From: Rhodocyclaceae bacterium
Lineage (GTDB): Bacteria; Pseudomonadota; Gammaproteobacteria; Burkholderiales; Rhodocyclaceae
Direction of reading: 5' to 3'
Assembly: GCA_024709955.1 (NCBI GenBank)
Contig: JANJVS010000209.1
Location: forward strand, 1 to 41,584
DNA: 41,584 nucleotides
Both the position numbers and the translations under genes were made by a program. Below the pieces are notes generated by a model. It was not told the DNA's origin. It ran no database searches and saw only the letters and a program-made list of their open reading frames with translations. This document shows, piece after piece, positions 9,277 to 18,016 of this stretch (the first letter of the stretch is position 1; every line of letters starts with the position of its first letter).

Positions 9277-10602
9277 ATGGAAATCCTGTTCCTGATCGCC
9301 CTCGTCCTGCTCAACGGCCTCTTCGCCATGTCGGAGATCGCCCTCGTCACGGCGCGGCGCGCGCGGCTGGCGAAGCTGGCGGAGGACGGCGACGGTTCCG
9401 CCGCCGTCGCCATCGCGCTGCACGACGAACCGACGCGCTTCCTGTCCACCATCCAGATCGGCATCACCTCAATCGGTATCCTCAACGGCATCGTCGGCGA
9501 GGCGGTGCTCGCCGCGCCCTTCGCCGAGTGGATGCACGGGCTGGGCCTCGACGAGGAGACCAGCGGCATCGCCGCCACCGCGCTGGTGGTGGTGGTGATC
9601 ACCTACGTCTCGATCGTCGTCGGCGAGCTGGTGCCCAAGCGCATCGGCCAGTTCAACCCGGAGGGCATCGCCCGCTTGGTGGCGCGGCCGATGCAGCTGC
9701 TCGCGCTGCTGACGCGCCCCTTCGTGCGCCTGCTGTCCTTCTCCACCGACGCGCTGCTGCGCCTCATGGGCCAGCGCGAGCAGCCGGGGCAGGGCGTCAC
9801 CGAGGAGGAGATCCACGCCATGATCGAGGAGGGCTCGGAGGCCGGCGTCATCGAGCAGCGGGAGCGCGAGATGGTGCGCAACGTCTTCCGCCTCGACGAC
9901 CGCCAGATCGGCTCGCTGATGATCCCGCGCGCCGACATCGTCTATCTCGACGTCGAGCGGCCGCTGGAGGAGAACCTGCAGTGGATCGCCAGCTCCGATC
10001 ATTCGCGCTTCCCGGTCTGCCGCGGCGGGCTGCACGACATCCTCGGCATCGTGAACGCCAAGCAGCTGCTCAACCAGAAGCTCAAGGGCGGCGCGACCGA
10101 CCTGGCGGCCCACCTGCAGCCCGCCGTGTTCGTGCCCGAGACCTTGAACGGCATGGACCTGCTCGGCCACTTCCGCGCCTCGGGTATGCAGATGGTGCTC
10201 GTCGTGGACGAATACGGCGAGGTGCAAGGCCTGGTCACCCTGCAGGACGTGCTGGAAGCCGTGACCGGCGAATTCAAGCCGCGCAACCAGGAAGATGCCT
10301 GGTCGGTGCAGCGCGAGGATGGCTCATGGCTGCTCGACGGCCTGATCCCGATCCCCGAGCTCAAGGACCGGCTGGGCTGGAAGGCGGTGCCCGAGGAGGA
10401 CAAGGGCCGCTACCATACCCTGTCGGGCCTCATGATGCTGCTGCTCGGCCGCCTGCCCATGACGGGCGACAAGGCCGCCTGGGAAAACTGGGAACTGGAG
10501 GTCGTCGACCTCGATGGCAAGCGCGTGGACAAGGTGCTGGCGAGCCATCTGCCGACCGCGACGGAAGCCGGCGCGGAACCGCCCGCCGCCGACCAGAGCT
10601 AG
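9277..10602 (+). CDS. CNNM/CorC-family membrane protein (DUF21-CBS-CorC_HlyC)
   Basis: The 441-residue product has the order typical of the family often called hemolysin-related. Residues about 1-175 are a DUF21/CNNM transmembrane domain (LLNGLFAMSEIALV, GELVPKRIGQ). Two CBS motifs cover about 200-325 (MIPRADIVYLD, VVDEYGEVQGLVTLQDVLE). A CorC_HlyC domain occupies about 340-425. Family members are linked to magnesium or other divalent-cation export; a direct haemolytic role is doubtful. It follows the kinase by 121 bases that hold repeat copy 6. Its stop lies 7 bases from the stop of the convergent MocR gene. Confidence 0.92.
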   Translation: MEILFLIALVLLNGLFAMSEIALVTARRARLAKLAEDGDGSAAVAIALHDEPTRFLSTIQIGITSIGILNGIVGEAVLAAPFAEWMHGLGLDEETSGIAATALVVVVITYVSIVVGELVPKRIGQFNPEGIARLVARPMQLLALLTRPFVRLLSFSTDALLRLMGQREQPGQGVTEEEIHAMIEEGSEAGVIEQREREMVRNVFRLDDRQIGSLMIPRADIVYLDVERPLEENLQWIASSDHSRFPVCRGGLHDILGIVNAKQLLNQKLKGGATDLAAHLQPAVFVPETLNGMDLLGHFRASGMQMVLVVDEYGEVQGLVTLQDVLEAVTGEFKPRNQEDAWSVQREDGSWLLDGLIPIPELKDRLGWKAVPEEDKGRYHTLSGLMMLLLGRLPMTGDKAAWENWELEVVDLDGKRVDKVLASHLPTATEAGAEPPAADQS

Positions 10603-10609
10603 CGCACAC

Positions 10610-12022
10610 TCACTCCGCAGCCAGTTCGCCGAGGCGCTTCACCGCCCCCGCCACGGTCTCGCTCCAGGGATTGCCGCAGTTGAGCCGCAGACAGTTGCGG
10701 TAAAGCCCGCTCGGCGAAAACAGGTCGCCGGGCACGCAGGCGATGTTCTCGGCGATGGCGCGCCGCCACAGGGCGGCGGTATCGACGTCCTCCGGCAACT
10801 CGACCCAGAGCACCAGGCCGCCGAGCGGACGCGCCATGCGCGTGCCGGCGGGAAAATGGCGTTCCACCGCCGCCATGGTCTGCTCCACCTGGCCCTGGTA
10901 CTGGCGCCGCAGCACGCGCACCTGGCGCTCGTAGGCCCCCGATTCCAGCATCTCGGCCAGCACGCGCTGGGTGATCGGGTTGGTGCCGCCGCTCGACAGC
11001 ATCTTCTGCAGGGCGACCGCCTGGCGATGCCTGCCGGCCGCGACGAAGCCGATGCGCAGGGCCGGCGACAGGCACTTCGAGAAGGAGGCGCAGAGCATGA
11101 CGTTGCCGGCGCTGTCGAAGGACTTGATCGGCCAGGGCCGGCGCGCGTCGAAGCAGAGGTCGCCGTAGATGTCGTCCTCGATCACCGGCACGCCGCGCGC
11201 CGCCATGAGCTGCGCGAGTTTGCGCTTGCTCTCGTCGGGCATCACGCTGCCCAGGGGGTTGCTCGCATTGGCTACGAGCAGCACGGCGGCGACCTGGCCG
11301 CTGCGGGTGGCAAGATCGAGGGCGGCGACGGACATGCCGGTCTCGGGCTCGGTGGGTATTTCCAGCGCCTTGAGGCCGAGGCTTTCCAGCAGCTGCAGCA
11401 TCACGTAATAGCCGGGCGACTCGACAGCCACGGTGTCGCCTGGCCTGGTGACGGCGCGCAAGCAGAGGCTCATCGCCTCGGTGCAGGAATTGGTGACGAC
11501 GATCTCGTCGGCGTCGAGGGGCCCACCCCAGGCCAGCGAGCGGCGCACGAGCTGGCGCACCAGCGGCGGATCGTTGATGTCGGTATGGCTCGCGCCGTTG
11601 AGAAGCAGGGGAAAACGGCGCGCGACGCTCGCGTAGCGCCGGTGCAGGGCGGCCACCGGCAGCAGCTCGGAGGCGGGCAGGGCGGCGCCCAGCGGCACGA
11701 CGCCGGGGCGCTGGTTCGCCTGCAGCACGGCGGCGAGGCGCTGGTTGAGGTCCACGGCCACCGGCGCCTCGGGCGTGGCGCGCCCCCCGGCGGAAACGAG
11801 GGCGGGCGGCCGGGCGCGCACGAAGAAGCCCGATTGCGGCCGCGCCTCGACGAGGCCACGCATTTCGAGCTGGCGCATCGCCTGCACCGCCGTCGAGATC
11901 GAAACCCGCCGCTCCTGGGCGAGGCGCCGCACCGATGGCAAGCGCTCACCCGCGCGCAACACACCGCCGGCGATCAGGCCGGCGAAGTCGTCCGCCAGTT
12001 TTTCGTAACGCAGTTCAGCCAT
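10610..12022 (-). CDS. MocR-type transcription regulator (GntR HTH + aminotransferase-like domain)
   Basis: The ATG at 12022 is preferred over one 18 bases upstream because AAGGAG precedes it at proper spacing. The 470-residue protein has a GntR winged helix at about 1-70 (ERLPSVRRLAQERRVSISTA) and a class I/II PLP-dependent aminotransferase fold at about 95-470. Lys316 in SFSK is the PLP-binding lysine; NASNPLG and DDIYGDL are further cofactor-site motifs. Family members sense PLP or amino compounds and commonly control a divergent gene. Here the divergent gene is a DUF2917 gene, and four TACAG motifs lie between them. The target and effector are unknown. Confidence 0.9.
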   Translation of the reverse strand: MAELRYEKLADDFAGLIAGGVLRAGERLPSVRRLAQERRVSISTAVQAMRQLEMRGLVEARPQSGFFVRARPPALVSAGGRATPEAPVAVDLNQRLAAVLQANQRPGVVPLGAALPASELLPVAALHRRYASVARRFPLLLNGASHTDINDPPLVRQLVRRSLAWGGPLDADEIVVTNSCTEAMSLCLRAVTRPGDTVAVESPGYYVMLQLLESLGLKALEIPTEPETGMSVAALDLATRSGQVAAVLLVANASNPLGSVMPDESKRKLAQLMAARGVPVIEDDIYGDLCFDARRPWPIKSFDSAGNVMLCASFSKCLSPALRIGFVAAGRHRQAVALQKMLSSGGTNPITQRVLAEMLESGAYERQVRVLRRQYQGQVEQTMAAVERHFPAGTRMARPLGGLVLWVELPEDVDTAALWRRAIAENIACVPGDLFSPSGLYRNCLRLNCGNPWSETVAGAVKRLGELAAE

Positions 12023-12042
12023 CGCGCCTCTCCTTGCCACCC

Positions 12043-12126
12043 GTACAGTTTGCCGGCCCCACTACCAATACAGTTCAGCGATCCCGAATCTGTAACGATC
12101 ACAATAATTTTTTTCTGAGACTGTAC
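12043..12126. promoter_or_regulatory. Cluster of TACAG motifs, probable MocR operator
   Basis: The 155-base divergent gap contains GTACAGTT (12043-12050), ATACAGTT (12068-12075), and on the other strand TTACAGAT (12088-12095) and GTACAGTC (12119-12126). CCACTACC also occurs twice, at 12059 and 12126. Repeated motifs of this kind in a gap between a MocR gene and a divergent gene are what an operator would look like. The assignment is inference. Confidence 0.5.
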
Positions 12127-12177
12127 CACTACCGACGCCCTTCCTACACTGACTGCCTATCGAGCGGGAGATTTGCC

Positions 12178-12495
12178 ATGCGGACAAGGGAAATCGAGTT
12201 GCGACACGACCGTCCCCTGCGGATCGGGCGGGCAGGCGCGGTCGTCGAGTGCCGGGCCGGCACGGTCTGGGTCACGAACCCGGCGCTGGGCGGTGACCTG
12301 TTCCTGCGCGCCGGCGAACGCCAGAAGCTACCGGGGGGCACGACCCTGGTCGAGGCCCTGGGCTGGGCGCGCATCGCGCTCCATCCTCCGGCGACGCTCC
12401 GGCGCCGCATCGTCGCCACGGTCGCGCGCTTCTTCCTCGACTGGGCGCACCGGCGGGCTTCCCGCTACTCGGGCATTTACCTGAGCGGCCGCTGA
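12178..12495 (+). CDS. DUF2917 family protein
   Basis: This 105-residue protein matches the DUF2917 pattern: a short beta-rich core with IGRAGAVVECRAGTVWVT, GGDLFLRAGERQKLP and TLVEAL, followed by an arginine-rich C-terminal tail of about 40 residues. No signal peptide or membrane segment is present. The biochemical role of the family is not known to me. Genes of this type are often placed divergently from a regulator, as here with the MocR gene, and the TACAG motifs probably control it. CGGGAG precedes the start as a moderate ribosome site. Confidence 0.75.
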   Translation: MRTREIELRHDRPLRIGRAGAVVECRAGTVWVTNPALGGDLFLRAGERQKLPGGTTLVEALGWARIALHPPATLRRRIVATVARFFLDWAHRRASRYSGIYLSGR

Positions 12496-12560
12496 CACGG
12501 CTTGCGCCGCCGCCTGTTTCACGGCGCGACACATTCCGCGCTACAAGGGGCGGAGCTTTT

Positions 12561-12569
12561 TGCTATCTT
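12561..12569 (+). promoter_or_regulatory. Possible extended -10 giving a leaderless HIT mRNA
   Basis: TG at 12561-12562 followed by TATCTT at 12564-12569 looks like an extended -10. Transcription would start at or next to the ATG at 12576. No ribosome site lies at normal distance: GGAG at 12552-12555 is about 20 bases away. Confidence 0.35.
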
Positions 12570-12575
12570 CCCCGC

Positions 12576-13013
12576 ATGAGCACGCATCCCGGCGCCTGCG
12601 AACTGTGCGAGAGCCCCGGCGGCGAGGTCCTCTGGCAGGACGGACGCTGCCGGGTGATCCGCGTGGCCGGCGCCGAGGCACAGGCCTTCCCCGGCTTCTG
12701 CCGCGTGATCTGGAAAGAGCATGTGCGCGAGATGTCCGATCTCGCGCCGGCCGACCGGCGCCATCTGCTCGATGTCGTCGGCGCCGTCGAGGCCGCCGTG
12801 CGCGCGGCCGTCGCTCCCGCCAAGATCAATCTCGCCAGCCTCGGCAACGTCGTGCCCCATTTGCACTGGCACGTGATCCCGCGCTGGACCGACGACAGCC
12901 ATTTCCCCGCGCCGATCTGGGCCGCCGCCGCGCGTCCGGTGCCGGCGCGGCCGCAGCCCGCGAGCGCGGCTCTCGTCGCCGCGCTGCTTTCCGAGTTGGG
13001 AGTCGCCCCATGA
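12576..13013 (+). CDS. HIT family nucleotide-binding hydrolase
   Basis: The 145-residue protein is a histidine-triad enzyme. The triad is H95-L-H97-W-H99 followed by VIPRW, where the middle/last histidines act in nucleotidyl transfer. Cysteines at 8 and 11 (CELC) resemble the short metal-binding start seen in many HIT proteins. Family members hydrolyse nucleotidyl phosphoramidates or dinucleoside polyphosphates. Its last codons overlap the next gene by four bases (ATGA), implying translational coupling. The start lacks a ribosome site and sits directly after a possible extended -10. Confidence 0.9.
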   Translation: MSTHPGACELCESPGGEVLWQDGRCRVIRVAGAEAQAFPGFCRVIWKEHVREMSDLAPADRRHLLDVVGAVEAAVRAAVAPAKINLASLGNVVPHLHWHVIPRWTDDSHFPAPIWAAAARPVPARPQPASAALVAALLSELGVAP

Positions 13014-14656
13014 AACTCGATCTGCCCCCCACCGGCACCGACCAGCCCCCGCTGTTCGCCGACCTCGACCAGTGCCGCGCCTGGCTCAAGACCCTGCCCC
13101 TGTCGAATCCGGTCCAGGCCCAGGCGCAGCTGTTGCGCCAGCTCGGCCTGCTCAACCGCCACGACCTGCCCGGCGGCGAGCGGCTCGTTCTGCTCGAGGC
13201 GCTGCGCGAACCCATCCATTTCGTCCAGGGCGAGGCCGCGAAGAAGTTTTCCGGCAAGCCGCTGCCGCTGGTGCCGCCAGAGCATGCGGCCCACGAGTCC
13301 TCCCACGGCCTCTGGCAGGCGCTGGCGAACGGTTATCTGCGCTGCCTCGACGCCTGCCTTTCCGGCGCGGCCGAGCTGAAACCCCGCGCCGCCCAGATCT
13401 GCCAGCGCGCCCTCGCGGCGCTCGCCGAGGATCACCTGGACCAGGTACGCGCCGGCCATCAGCCGGCGGGCGGGCACTGGCGTCAGGCCCATGCGATCTA
13501 CGCCGGCGCCGAGGAGCTGCAGGCGGCGGCGACCGCCTGCGAGGACGGCCTGCGCGCCGCCCAGCCGATGACCCCGGCCGCCGCCTACGCCGAACTGATG
13601 CTGCTGCACGCCGCCAGCCTGCACGAACTCGCGCCGCGCCAGCAGGCCTGGGTGATGCGCTGGGCGCGCCGCTGGGCGGGCAAGGTAACGATCCAGGCGA
13701 CGGCCCCAGCCCTCGATTCGCCGGCCCTGCCGCTGTGCGTCGACCTGGCCGGCGGCGCGCCGGCCGGTTTCAAGCCCCTCGCCGGCCCCGGCGCCCGCTG
13801 GCTGGTCACCACGGAGCTGCGCAAGAGCCTCAAGCGGCGCCTCAAGCTGCTCGCCGAGGGCGGCGCGGAAAACACCCCGGCCCGGCTTGGCCTCGGCGAC
13901 GACTGCGGCCAGCCCCAATGCGGCGAGGTGCTGCGCCGCGTCTACCCGCGCTGGGTCAAGGGCGGCATCCTGCGCCGCCACGAGCGCCACCCGATGAGCG
14001 GCGCCTGCCGCTTCGTCGTCGGCGTCGACGCCATCCATTACTACCTGTCGGAACGCCAGCCCTTCAAGCCGCCCGGCAGTACCAGCACCGAGGACCTGCG
14101 GCGCCAGCGCGACGAGCTCGCCACCTTCGGCCGCGTCGCCGCGCGCTTCGAGGACGAATACAGCCAGATGCACGGCTACCAGCTGGAAAACTGGGAACTC
14201 GTCGAGGACTGGGGCATGCTCGACCAGTCCGCCGGCGGCCTGCGCCTGGTACGTCCCCTCAAGCAGGAGGGGGGCCGTCTCGGCGTCGGCCAGCTGGTCG
14301 CGGTGCAGCCGGCCGGCGCCAGCGGCCTGCTGCTCGGCGTGGTGCGCTGGGCGCAGGTCGCGGACGATCATCTCGCCGCCGGCATCCAGTTGCTGCCGGG
14401 CAAGCCCCTGCCGGTGGCGGTGCGCGGCACCGGCGTGATGGCGACCAAGGAAAAGTACCGGCCCGGCTTCCTGTTGCCGCCGGTCGAGGCCCTCAAGCTG
14501 CCGGCCAGCATCGTGCTGCCGCCGGCCAGCTACAAGCCGGAACGCATCATGGAAACCTGGGCCGACGGAACGACGCGCCAGTTCAAGCTCAAGGCCGCCC
14601 TCGACCGCGGCGCCGACTTCGAGCGCGCGGCCTGCGAGGAATACCTGCAGCGCTAA
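13010..14656 (+). CDS. Conserved protein of unknown function, coupled to the HIT gene (548 aa)
   Basis: The start overlaps the HIT stop (ATGA). The protein is soluble, with no signal peptide or membrane helix. Residues about 25-260 are alpha-helical (LSNPVQAQAQLLRQLGLLNR; HGLWQALANGYLRCLDA). Residues about 265-430 are mixed, and the C-terminal part from about 440 shows a beta-rich, PilZ-like stretch (GQLVAVQP, LGVVRWAQVADD, AAGIQLLPGKP). The arginine placement of a c-di-GMP-binding PilZ motif (RxxxR) is not clear, so binding is uncertain. I have a weak memory of relatives in betaproteobacteria annotated only as hypothetical or chaperone. Its stop overlaps that of the convergent small gene. 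Confidence 0.7.
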   Translation: MKLDLPPTGTDQPPLFADLDQCRAWLKTLPLSNPVQAQAQLLRQLGLLNRHDLPGGERLVLLEALREPIHFVQGEAAKKFSGKPLPLVPPEHAAHESSHGLWQALANGYLRCLDACLSGAAELKPRAAQICQRALAALAEDHLDQVRAGHQPAGGHWRQAHAIYAGAEELQAAATACEDGLRAAQPMTPAAAYAELMLLHAASLHELAPRQQAWVMRWARRWAGKVTIQATAPALDSPALPLCVDLAGGAPAGFKPLAGPGARWLVTTELRKSLKRRLKLLAEGGAENTPARLGLGDDCGQPQCGEVLRRVYPRWVKGGILRRHERHPMSGACRFVVGVDAIHYYLSERQPFKPPGSTSTEDLRRQRDELATFGRVAARFEDEYSQMHGYQLENWELVEDWGMLDQSAGGLRLVRPLKQEGGRLGVGQLVAVQPAGASGLLLGVVRWAQVADDHLAAGIQLLPGKPLPVAVRGTGVMATKEKYRPGFLLPPVEALKLPASIVLPPASYKPERIMETWADGTTRQFKLKAALDRGADFERAACEEYLQR

Positions 14657-14901
14657 CCCGCGTCGCCGTCGCCGATCTTCCAGGCGCCCCGGCCGGGCGG
14701 CGCGTTGCGCGCCCGTTCGTATTCGAGCATGGTCCGCGCGTAAGCCGCCAGCTTCCTGTCCTGCTGGCGCGCCCGCTCGCGCAGCAGGATCACCAGCAGC
14801 GCCGCCAGGCAGCCCATGGTCACCCAGTCCTTGAGAAAGTCGCCCACGGCAAGGGCGAGCCAGTCGATGCAGACGAGCAAGTCATCGCGGCACAACGGCA
14901 T
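14653..14901 (-). CDS. Small predicted membrane protein (82 aa)
   Basis: The protein has one clear hydrophobic segment at about residues 26-42 (VTMGCLAALLVILL) followed by a basic, helical cytoplasmic tail (RERARQQDRKLAAYARTMLEYERAR). That pattern suggests a single-pass inner-membrane protein. The ribosome site is weak. It sits 36 bases after the stop of the next upstream minus-strand gene, with repeat copy 7 filling the gap. The stop overlaps the end of the 548-residue gene on the other strand. No family is recognised. Confidence 0.45.
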   Translation of the reverse strand: MPLCRDDLLVCIDWLALAVGDFLKDWVTMGCLAALLVILLRERARQQDRKLAAYARTMLEYERARNAPPGRGAWKIGDGDAG

Positions 14902-14912
14902 GCTGATCCCGA

Positions 14913-14936
14913 AAACTCGGTGCTGACAGGACGGTG
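14913..14936 (+). repeat. Dispersed 24-bp repeat, copy 7 (diverged)
   Basis: Four changes from consensus. It fills the gap between the stop of the gene at 14938 and the start of the gene ending at 14901, antisense to both. CTGAC (14923-14927) pairs with GTCAG (14937-14941), which includes bases of the neighbouring stop codon. Confidence 0.72.
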
Positions 14937-14937
14937 G

Positions 14938-15372
14938 TCAGGTCAGCAGCGGATGCATCCAGGCGAACAGCACCTGGTCCTGCGCCTCGGCCAGCCGCGC
15001 CAGGTCGGCGAGGTCGAGCACCAGCGCGAGCACCTCCTCCTCCGGCCAGCCTTCCAGTTCATAGGCCTCGGTCGCCGCCAGCTCGTAGGCCACCTGAGTG
15101 AGCGCCTCCTCATCGAGTTCGGCGAGCCGCGCCCTGGCCTCGTCGTCGATGCGCAGCACCCAGGCGCCTTCGTCGGCGACCAGCACGGGCTCGTGGAGAA
15201 TGGCGGCATGCTCGAACTCGTCGCCCGTCAGCAGGCAGTGCAGGGTGGCGAGCTTGGCGATGTCCAGCCCGCGGCGCTCGATGCCGCTCCATTCATCGAG
15301 GGGGTGCATGGATGCGCCGATGGCTTCGAGTTCGCCCTCCTCGGCGGCGACGATATTGACCAGAATGCCCAA
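14938..15372 (-). CDS. Acidic cytoplasmic protein, possibly DUF1877-like (144 aa)
   Basis: I place the start at a TTG (15370-15372) because CCGGAG precedes it with a 7-base spacer and no in-frame ATG lies closer. The protein is soluble and strongly acidic (runs such as EEEVLALVLDLADLARLAEA). The segment LDIAKLATLHCLLTG resembles the helix found in the DUF1877/YfbM family, and MGILVNIV fits its N-terminus; this is only a suggestion. It is flanked on both sides by copies of the 24-bp repeat in the same orientation (copies 7 and 8). It lies just downstream of phoR and may be co-transcribed with it. Confidence 0.65.
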   Translation of the reverse strand: MGILVNIVAAEEGELEAIGASMHPLDEWSGIERRGLDIAKLATLHCLLTGDEFEHAAILHEPVLVADEGAWVLRIDDEARARLAELDEEALTQVAYELAATEAYELEGWPEEEVLALVLDLADLARLAEAQDQVLFAWMHPLLT

Positions 15373-15419
15373 GGCGATGCTCCGGAAACTTGAAAGGGGC
15401 TATTTGACCACGCCGCGAC

Positions 15420-15443
15420 AAAGTCGGCGCTGGCGCGACGGTG
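15420..15443 (+). repeat. Dispersed 24-bp repeat, copy 8
   Basis: One change from consensus (C17). It begins 3 bases from the phoR stop codon, antisense to phoR, in the 74-base gap before the next minus-strand gene. Confidence 0.88.
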
Positions 15444-15446
15444 GCT

Positions 15447-16745
15447 TCAGCCGACGCGCTTGGCGGGAAAGGACGCGGCGAAGGTGCTGCCGCTGCCGAG
15501 CTTGCTCCTGATGGCGAGCGTGGCCTGGTGGCGTTCCAGCACGTGCTTGACGATGGCCAGCCCCAGCCCGGTGCCGCCGCAATCCCGCGAGCGGCCGCGG
15601 TCCACCCGGTAGAAGCGCTCCGTCAGGCGCGGGATGTGGCGCGAATCGATACCGATGCCGGTGTCGGCCACCTCGAACGCCGCGCCGCCGTCCTGGGCGT
15701 GCCAGCGCAGGGTGATGCGGCCGCCGCTCGGGGTGTAGCGCACCGCGTTGCTGGCCAGATTGCTGAAGGCGCTGTGCAATTCGCGGCTGCTGCCGAACAG
15801 CACCGCCGGACCGCTGCTTTCCAGCAGCACCTCGTGGCGTCCGCCGGACAGGGCCACGGTTTCCTCGCGCACGGCGGCGAGCAGGGCCTCGACGTCCACG
15901 GCCTCCTCCTGCGGGGGCGCGTCGGTTTCGAGGGTGGACAGGGTGAGCAGGTCCTCGATGAGGCGCTGCATGCGGCGCGCGTGGTCGAGGGCCAGGTCGA
16001 GGTAATGGGCCACCTCCTCGGGCGGCGTGTCGGCGACGCCATCGCGCGCGGTTTCGAGGAAGCCGAGCACCACCGTCAGCGGCGTGCGCATCTCGTGGGA
16101 GACGTTGGCGACGAAGTCGCGCCGCACCGTCTCCAGCCGGTCGAGCTGGGTCAGGTCCTCGACGAGCAGCAGGGTGCGTCCGGCAGAGAAGGGCGCCCCG
16201 CGGATATGCAGCACCCGCCCCGGGCTCCGCAGCGGCCGCACCGTCAGCGGCGCCCGCGCCTCGCCCGCCTGCTTCTGGCGGCGGAGGAATTCGATGAACT
16301 CGGGCTCGCGCACCAAGTGGGCCACCGGCATGCCGATGTCGCGCTTGCCGTCGAGGCCGAGCAGCAGCTCGGCGCGCGGGTTGATCCACTCGATGGTGCC
16401 GCCCGGGTCCAGGATGACCACGCCCTCGGGCAGGGCCTCGGCGGCGAGGCGGAAACGCTCCATCATCTCCTGGAGCTCGGCGCGCTGCTGGGCGGCCTGG
16501 CGCGCGCGGCGGTGCAGCGCCATGAAGGCGCGCCCCCAGGCGCCGCCCGCCTCGGGCAGCGGCGCCCCGAGGGGCTGCTCCGCCCACTCCGTGAGCCGGG
16601 CAATCTGCCGCTCGTGGCGCGCGAGCAGCAGCAGGGCGAGGGCGCCGACCGCCAGCAGGGCCGCCAGCGGCCCGACGAGGAACCAGGCCGGCAAGCCGAT
16701 GGCGGCGAGCCAGGCGCCGGCCTTGAGCGGGCCGCCGTGGTTCAA
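15447..16745 (-). CDS. phoR: Phosphate regulon sensor histidine kinase PhoR
   Basis: The 432-residue kinase opens with membrane segments at about 8-42 and no large periplasmic domain, as in PhoR proteins that sense phosphate status through the Pst transporter and PhoU. A PAS domain covers about 95-195. His217 in FVANVSHEMRTPLT is the phosphorylation site. ATP-binding motifs are SNLASNAVRYTP, VADTGIGI and GGTGLGLAIVKH. The start is a TTG directly after the phoB stop, so translation is coupled. With phoB it forms the phosphate-starvation two-component system. No pst or phoU gene is in the window. Confidence 0.95.
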   Translation of the reverse strand: MNHGGPLKAGAWLAAIGLPAWFLVGPLAALLAVGALALLLLARHERQIARLTEWAEQPLGAPLPEAGGAWGRAFMALHRRARQAAQQRAELQEMMERFRLAAEALPEGVVILDPGGTIEWINPRAELLLGLDGKRDIGMPVAHLVREPEFIEFLRRQKQAGEARAPLTVRPLRSPGRVLHIRGAPFSAGRTLLLVEDLTQLDRLETVRRDFVANVSHEMRTPLTVVLGFLETARDGVADTPPEEVAHYLDLALDHARRMQRLIEDLLTLSTLETDAPPQEEAVDVEALLAAVREETVALSGGRHEVLLESSGPAVLFGSSRELHSAFSNLASNAVRYTPSGGRITLRWHAQDGGAAFEVADTGIGIDSRHIPRLTERFYRVDRGRSRDCGGTGLGLAIVKHVLERHQATLAIRSKLGSGSTFAASFPAKRVG

Positions 16746-17438
<693 letters not shown>

Positions 17439-17465
17439 GGCGCGACCTTGATGATAGTGAACGCG

Positions 17466-17499
17466 AGTCTATTGCAGCCCCATGATGGTTTTGTGACAG
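17466..17499 (-). promoter_or_regulatory. Pho box and -10 element upstream of phoB
   Basis: On the minus strand CTGTCAC (17499-17493), AAAA, and CCATCAT (17488-17482) form the 7-4-7 direct-repeat Pho box (consensus CTGTCAT for each repeat). A -10-like TAGACT (17471-17466) follows after exactly 10 bases, the usual PhoB class II arrangement in which the box replaces the -35. Confidence 0.75.
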
Positions 17500-17532
17500 C
17501 CGCCGCGCGCCGGCAAGAGCGGCGCCTTGCGC

Positions 17533-17538
17533 TATGAT
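17533..17538 (+). promoter_or_regulatory. Possible -10 box for DUF971-ubiE
   Basis: TATGAT lies 50 bases before the DUF971 start. No good -35 is visible at 17 bases. The Pho box is about 34 bases further upstream, so phosphate control of this side is possible but unproven. Confidence 0.35.
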
Positions 17539-17587
17539 AGACGACCCCCATATGGTGCGGACCCCCACCACTTCCATCATCGACATC

Positions 17588-18007
17588 ATGGCCGGACTCG
17601 ACCGCAACACGCCCATCCCCACCGAGATCAAGCTGCACCAGAAATCCCGCGAGATGGAGCTGACCTTCTCCGACGGTAGCAACTTCCGTCTTTCCTTCGA
17701 ATTCCTGCGCGTCTACTCCCCCTCGGCGGAGGTGCGCGGCCATGGCCCGGGCCAGGAGACCCTGCAGACCGGCAAGCGCAACGTGGACATCGCCGCCGTG
17801 GAGCAGGTCGGCAACTACGCGATCCAGCCGGCGTTCTCCGACGGCCACGACAGCGGCATCTACTCCTGGGATCTGCTTTACAAGCTGGGCGCCAACAAGG
17901 ACGCGCTCTGGGCGGACTATCTGGCCCGCCTTGAAGCCGCCGGCGCCAGCCGCGACGTCGATTCGACCACCCTGCCGCCCAAGAGCGGCGGCTGCGGCAA
18001 GCACTGA
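17588..18007 (+). CDS. DUF971 family protein next to ubiE
   Basis: The start at 17588 gives the usual N-terminus of the family (MAGLDRNTPIPTEIKLHQKS); no clear ribosome site precedes it, and upstream ATGs at 17534 and 17552 are in frame. The 139-residue protein has the domain also found at the N-terminus of gamma-butyrobetaine hydroxylases (LRVYSPSAEVRGHGPG, VEQVGNYAIQPAFSDGHDSGIYSW). Free-standing versions sit beside ubiE in many betaproteobacteria, which suggests a link to ubiquinone biosynthesis or iron-sulfur chemistry. The C-terminal SGGCGKH could bind metal. It is followed 9 bases later by ubiE. Confidence 0.88.
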   Translation: MAGLDRNTPIPTEIKLHQKSREMELTFSDGSNFRLSFEFLRVYSPSAEVRGHGPGQETLQTGKRNVDIAAVEQVGNYAIQPAFSDGHDSGIYSWDLLYKLGANKDALWADYLARLEAAGASRDVDSTTLPPKSGGCGKH

Positions 18008-18016
18008 GGAATCGTC

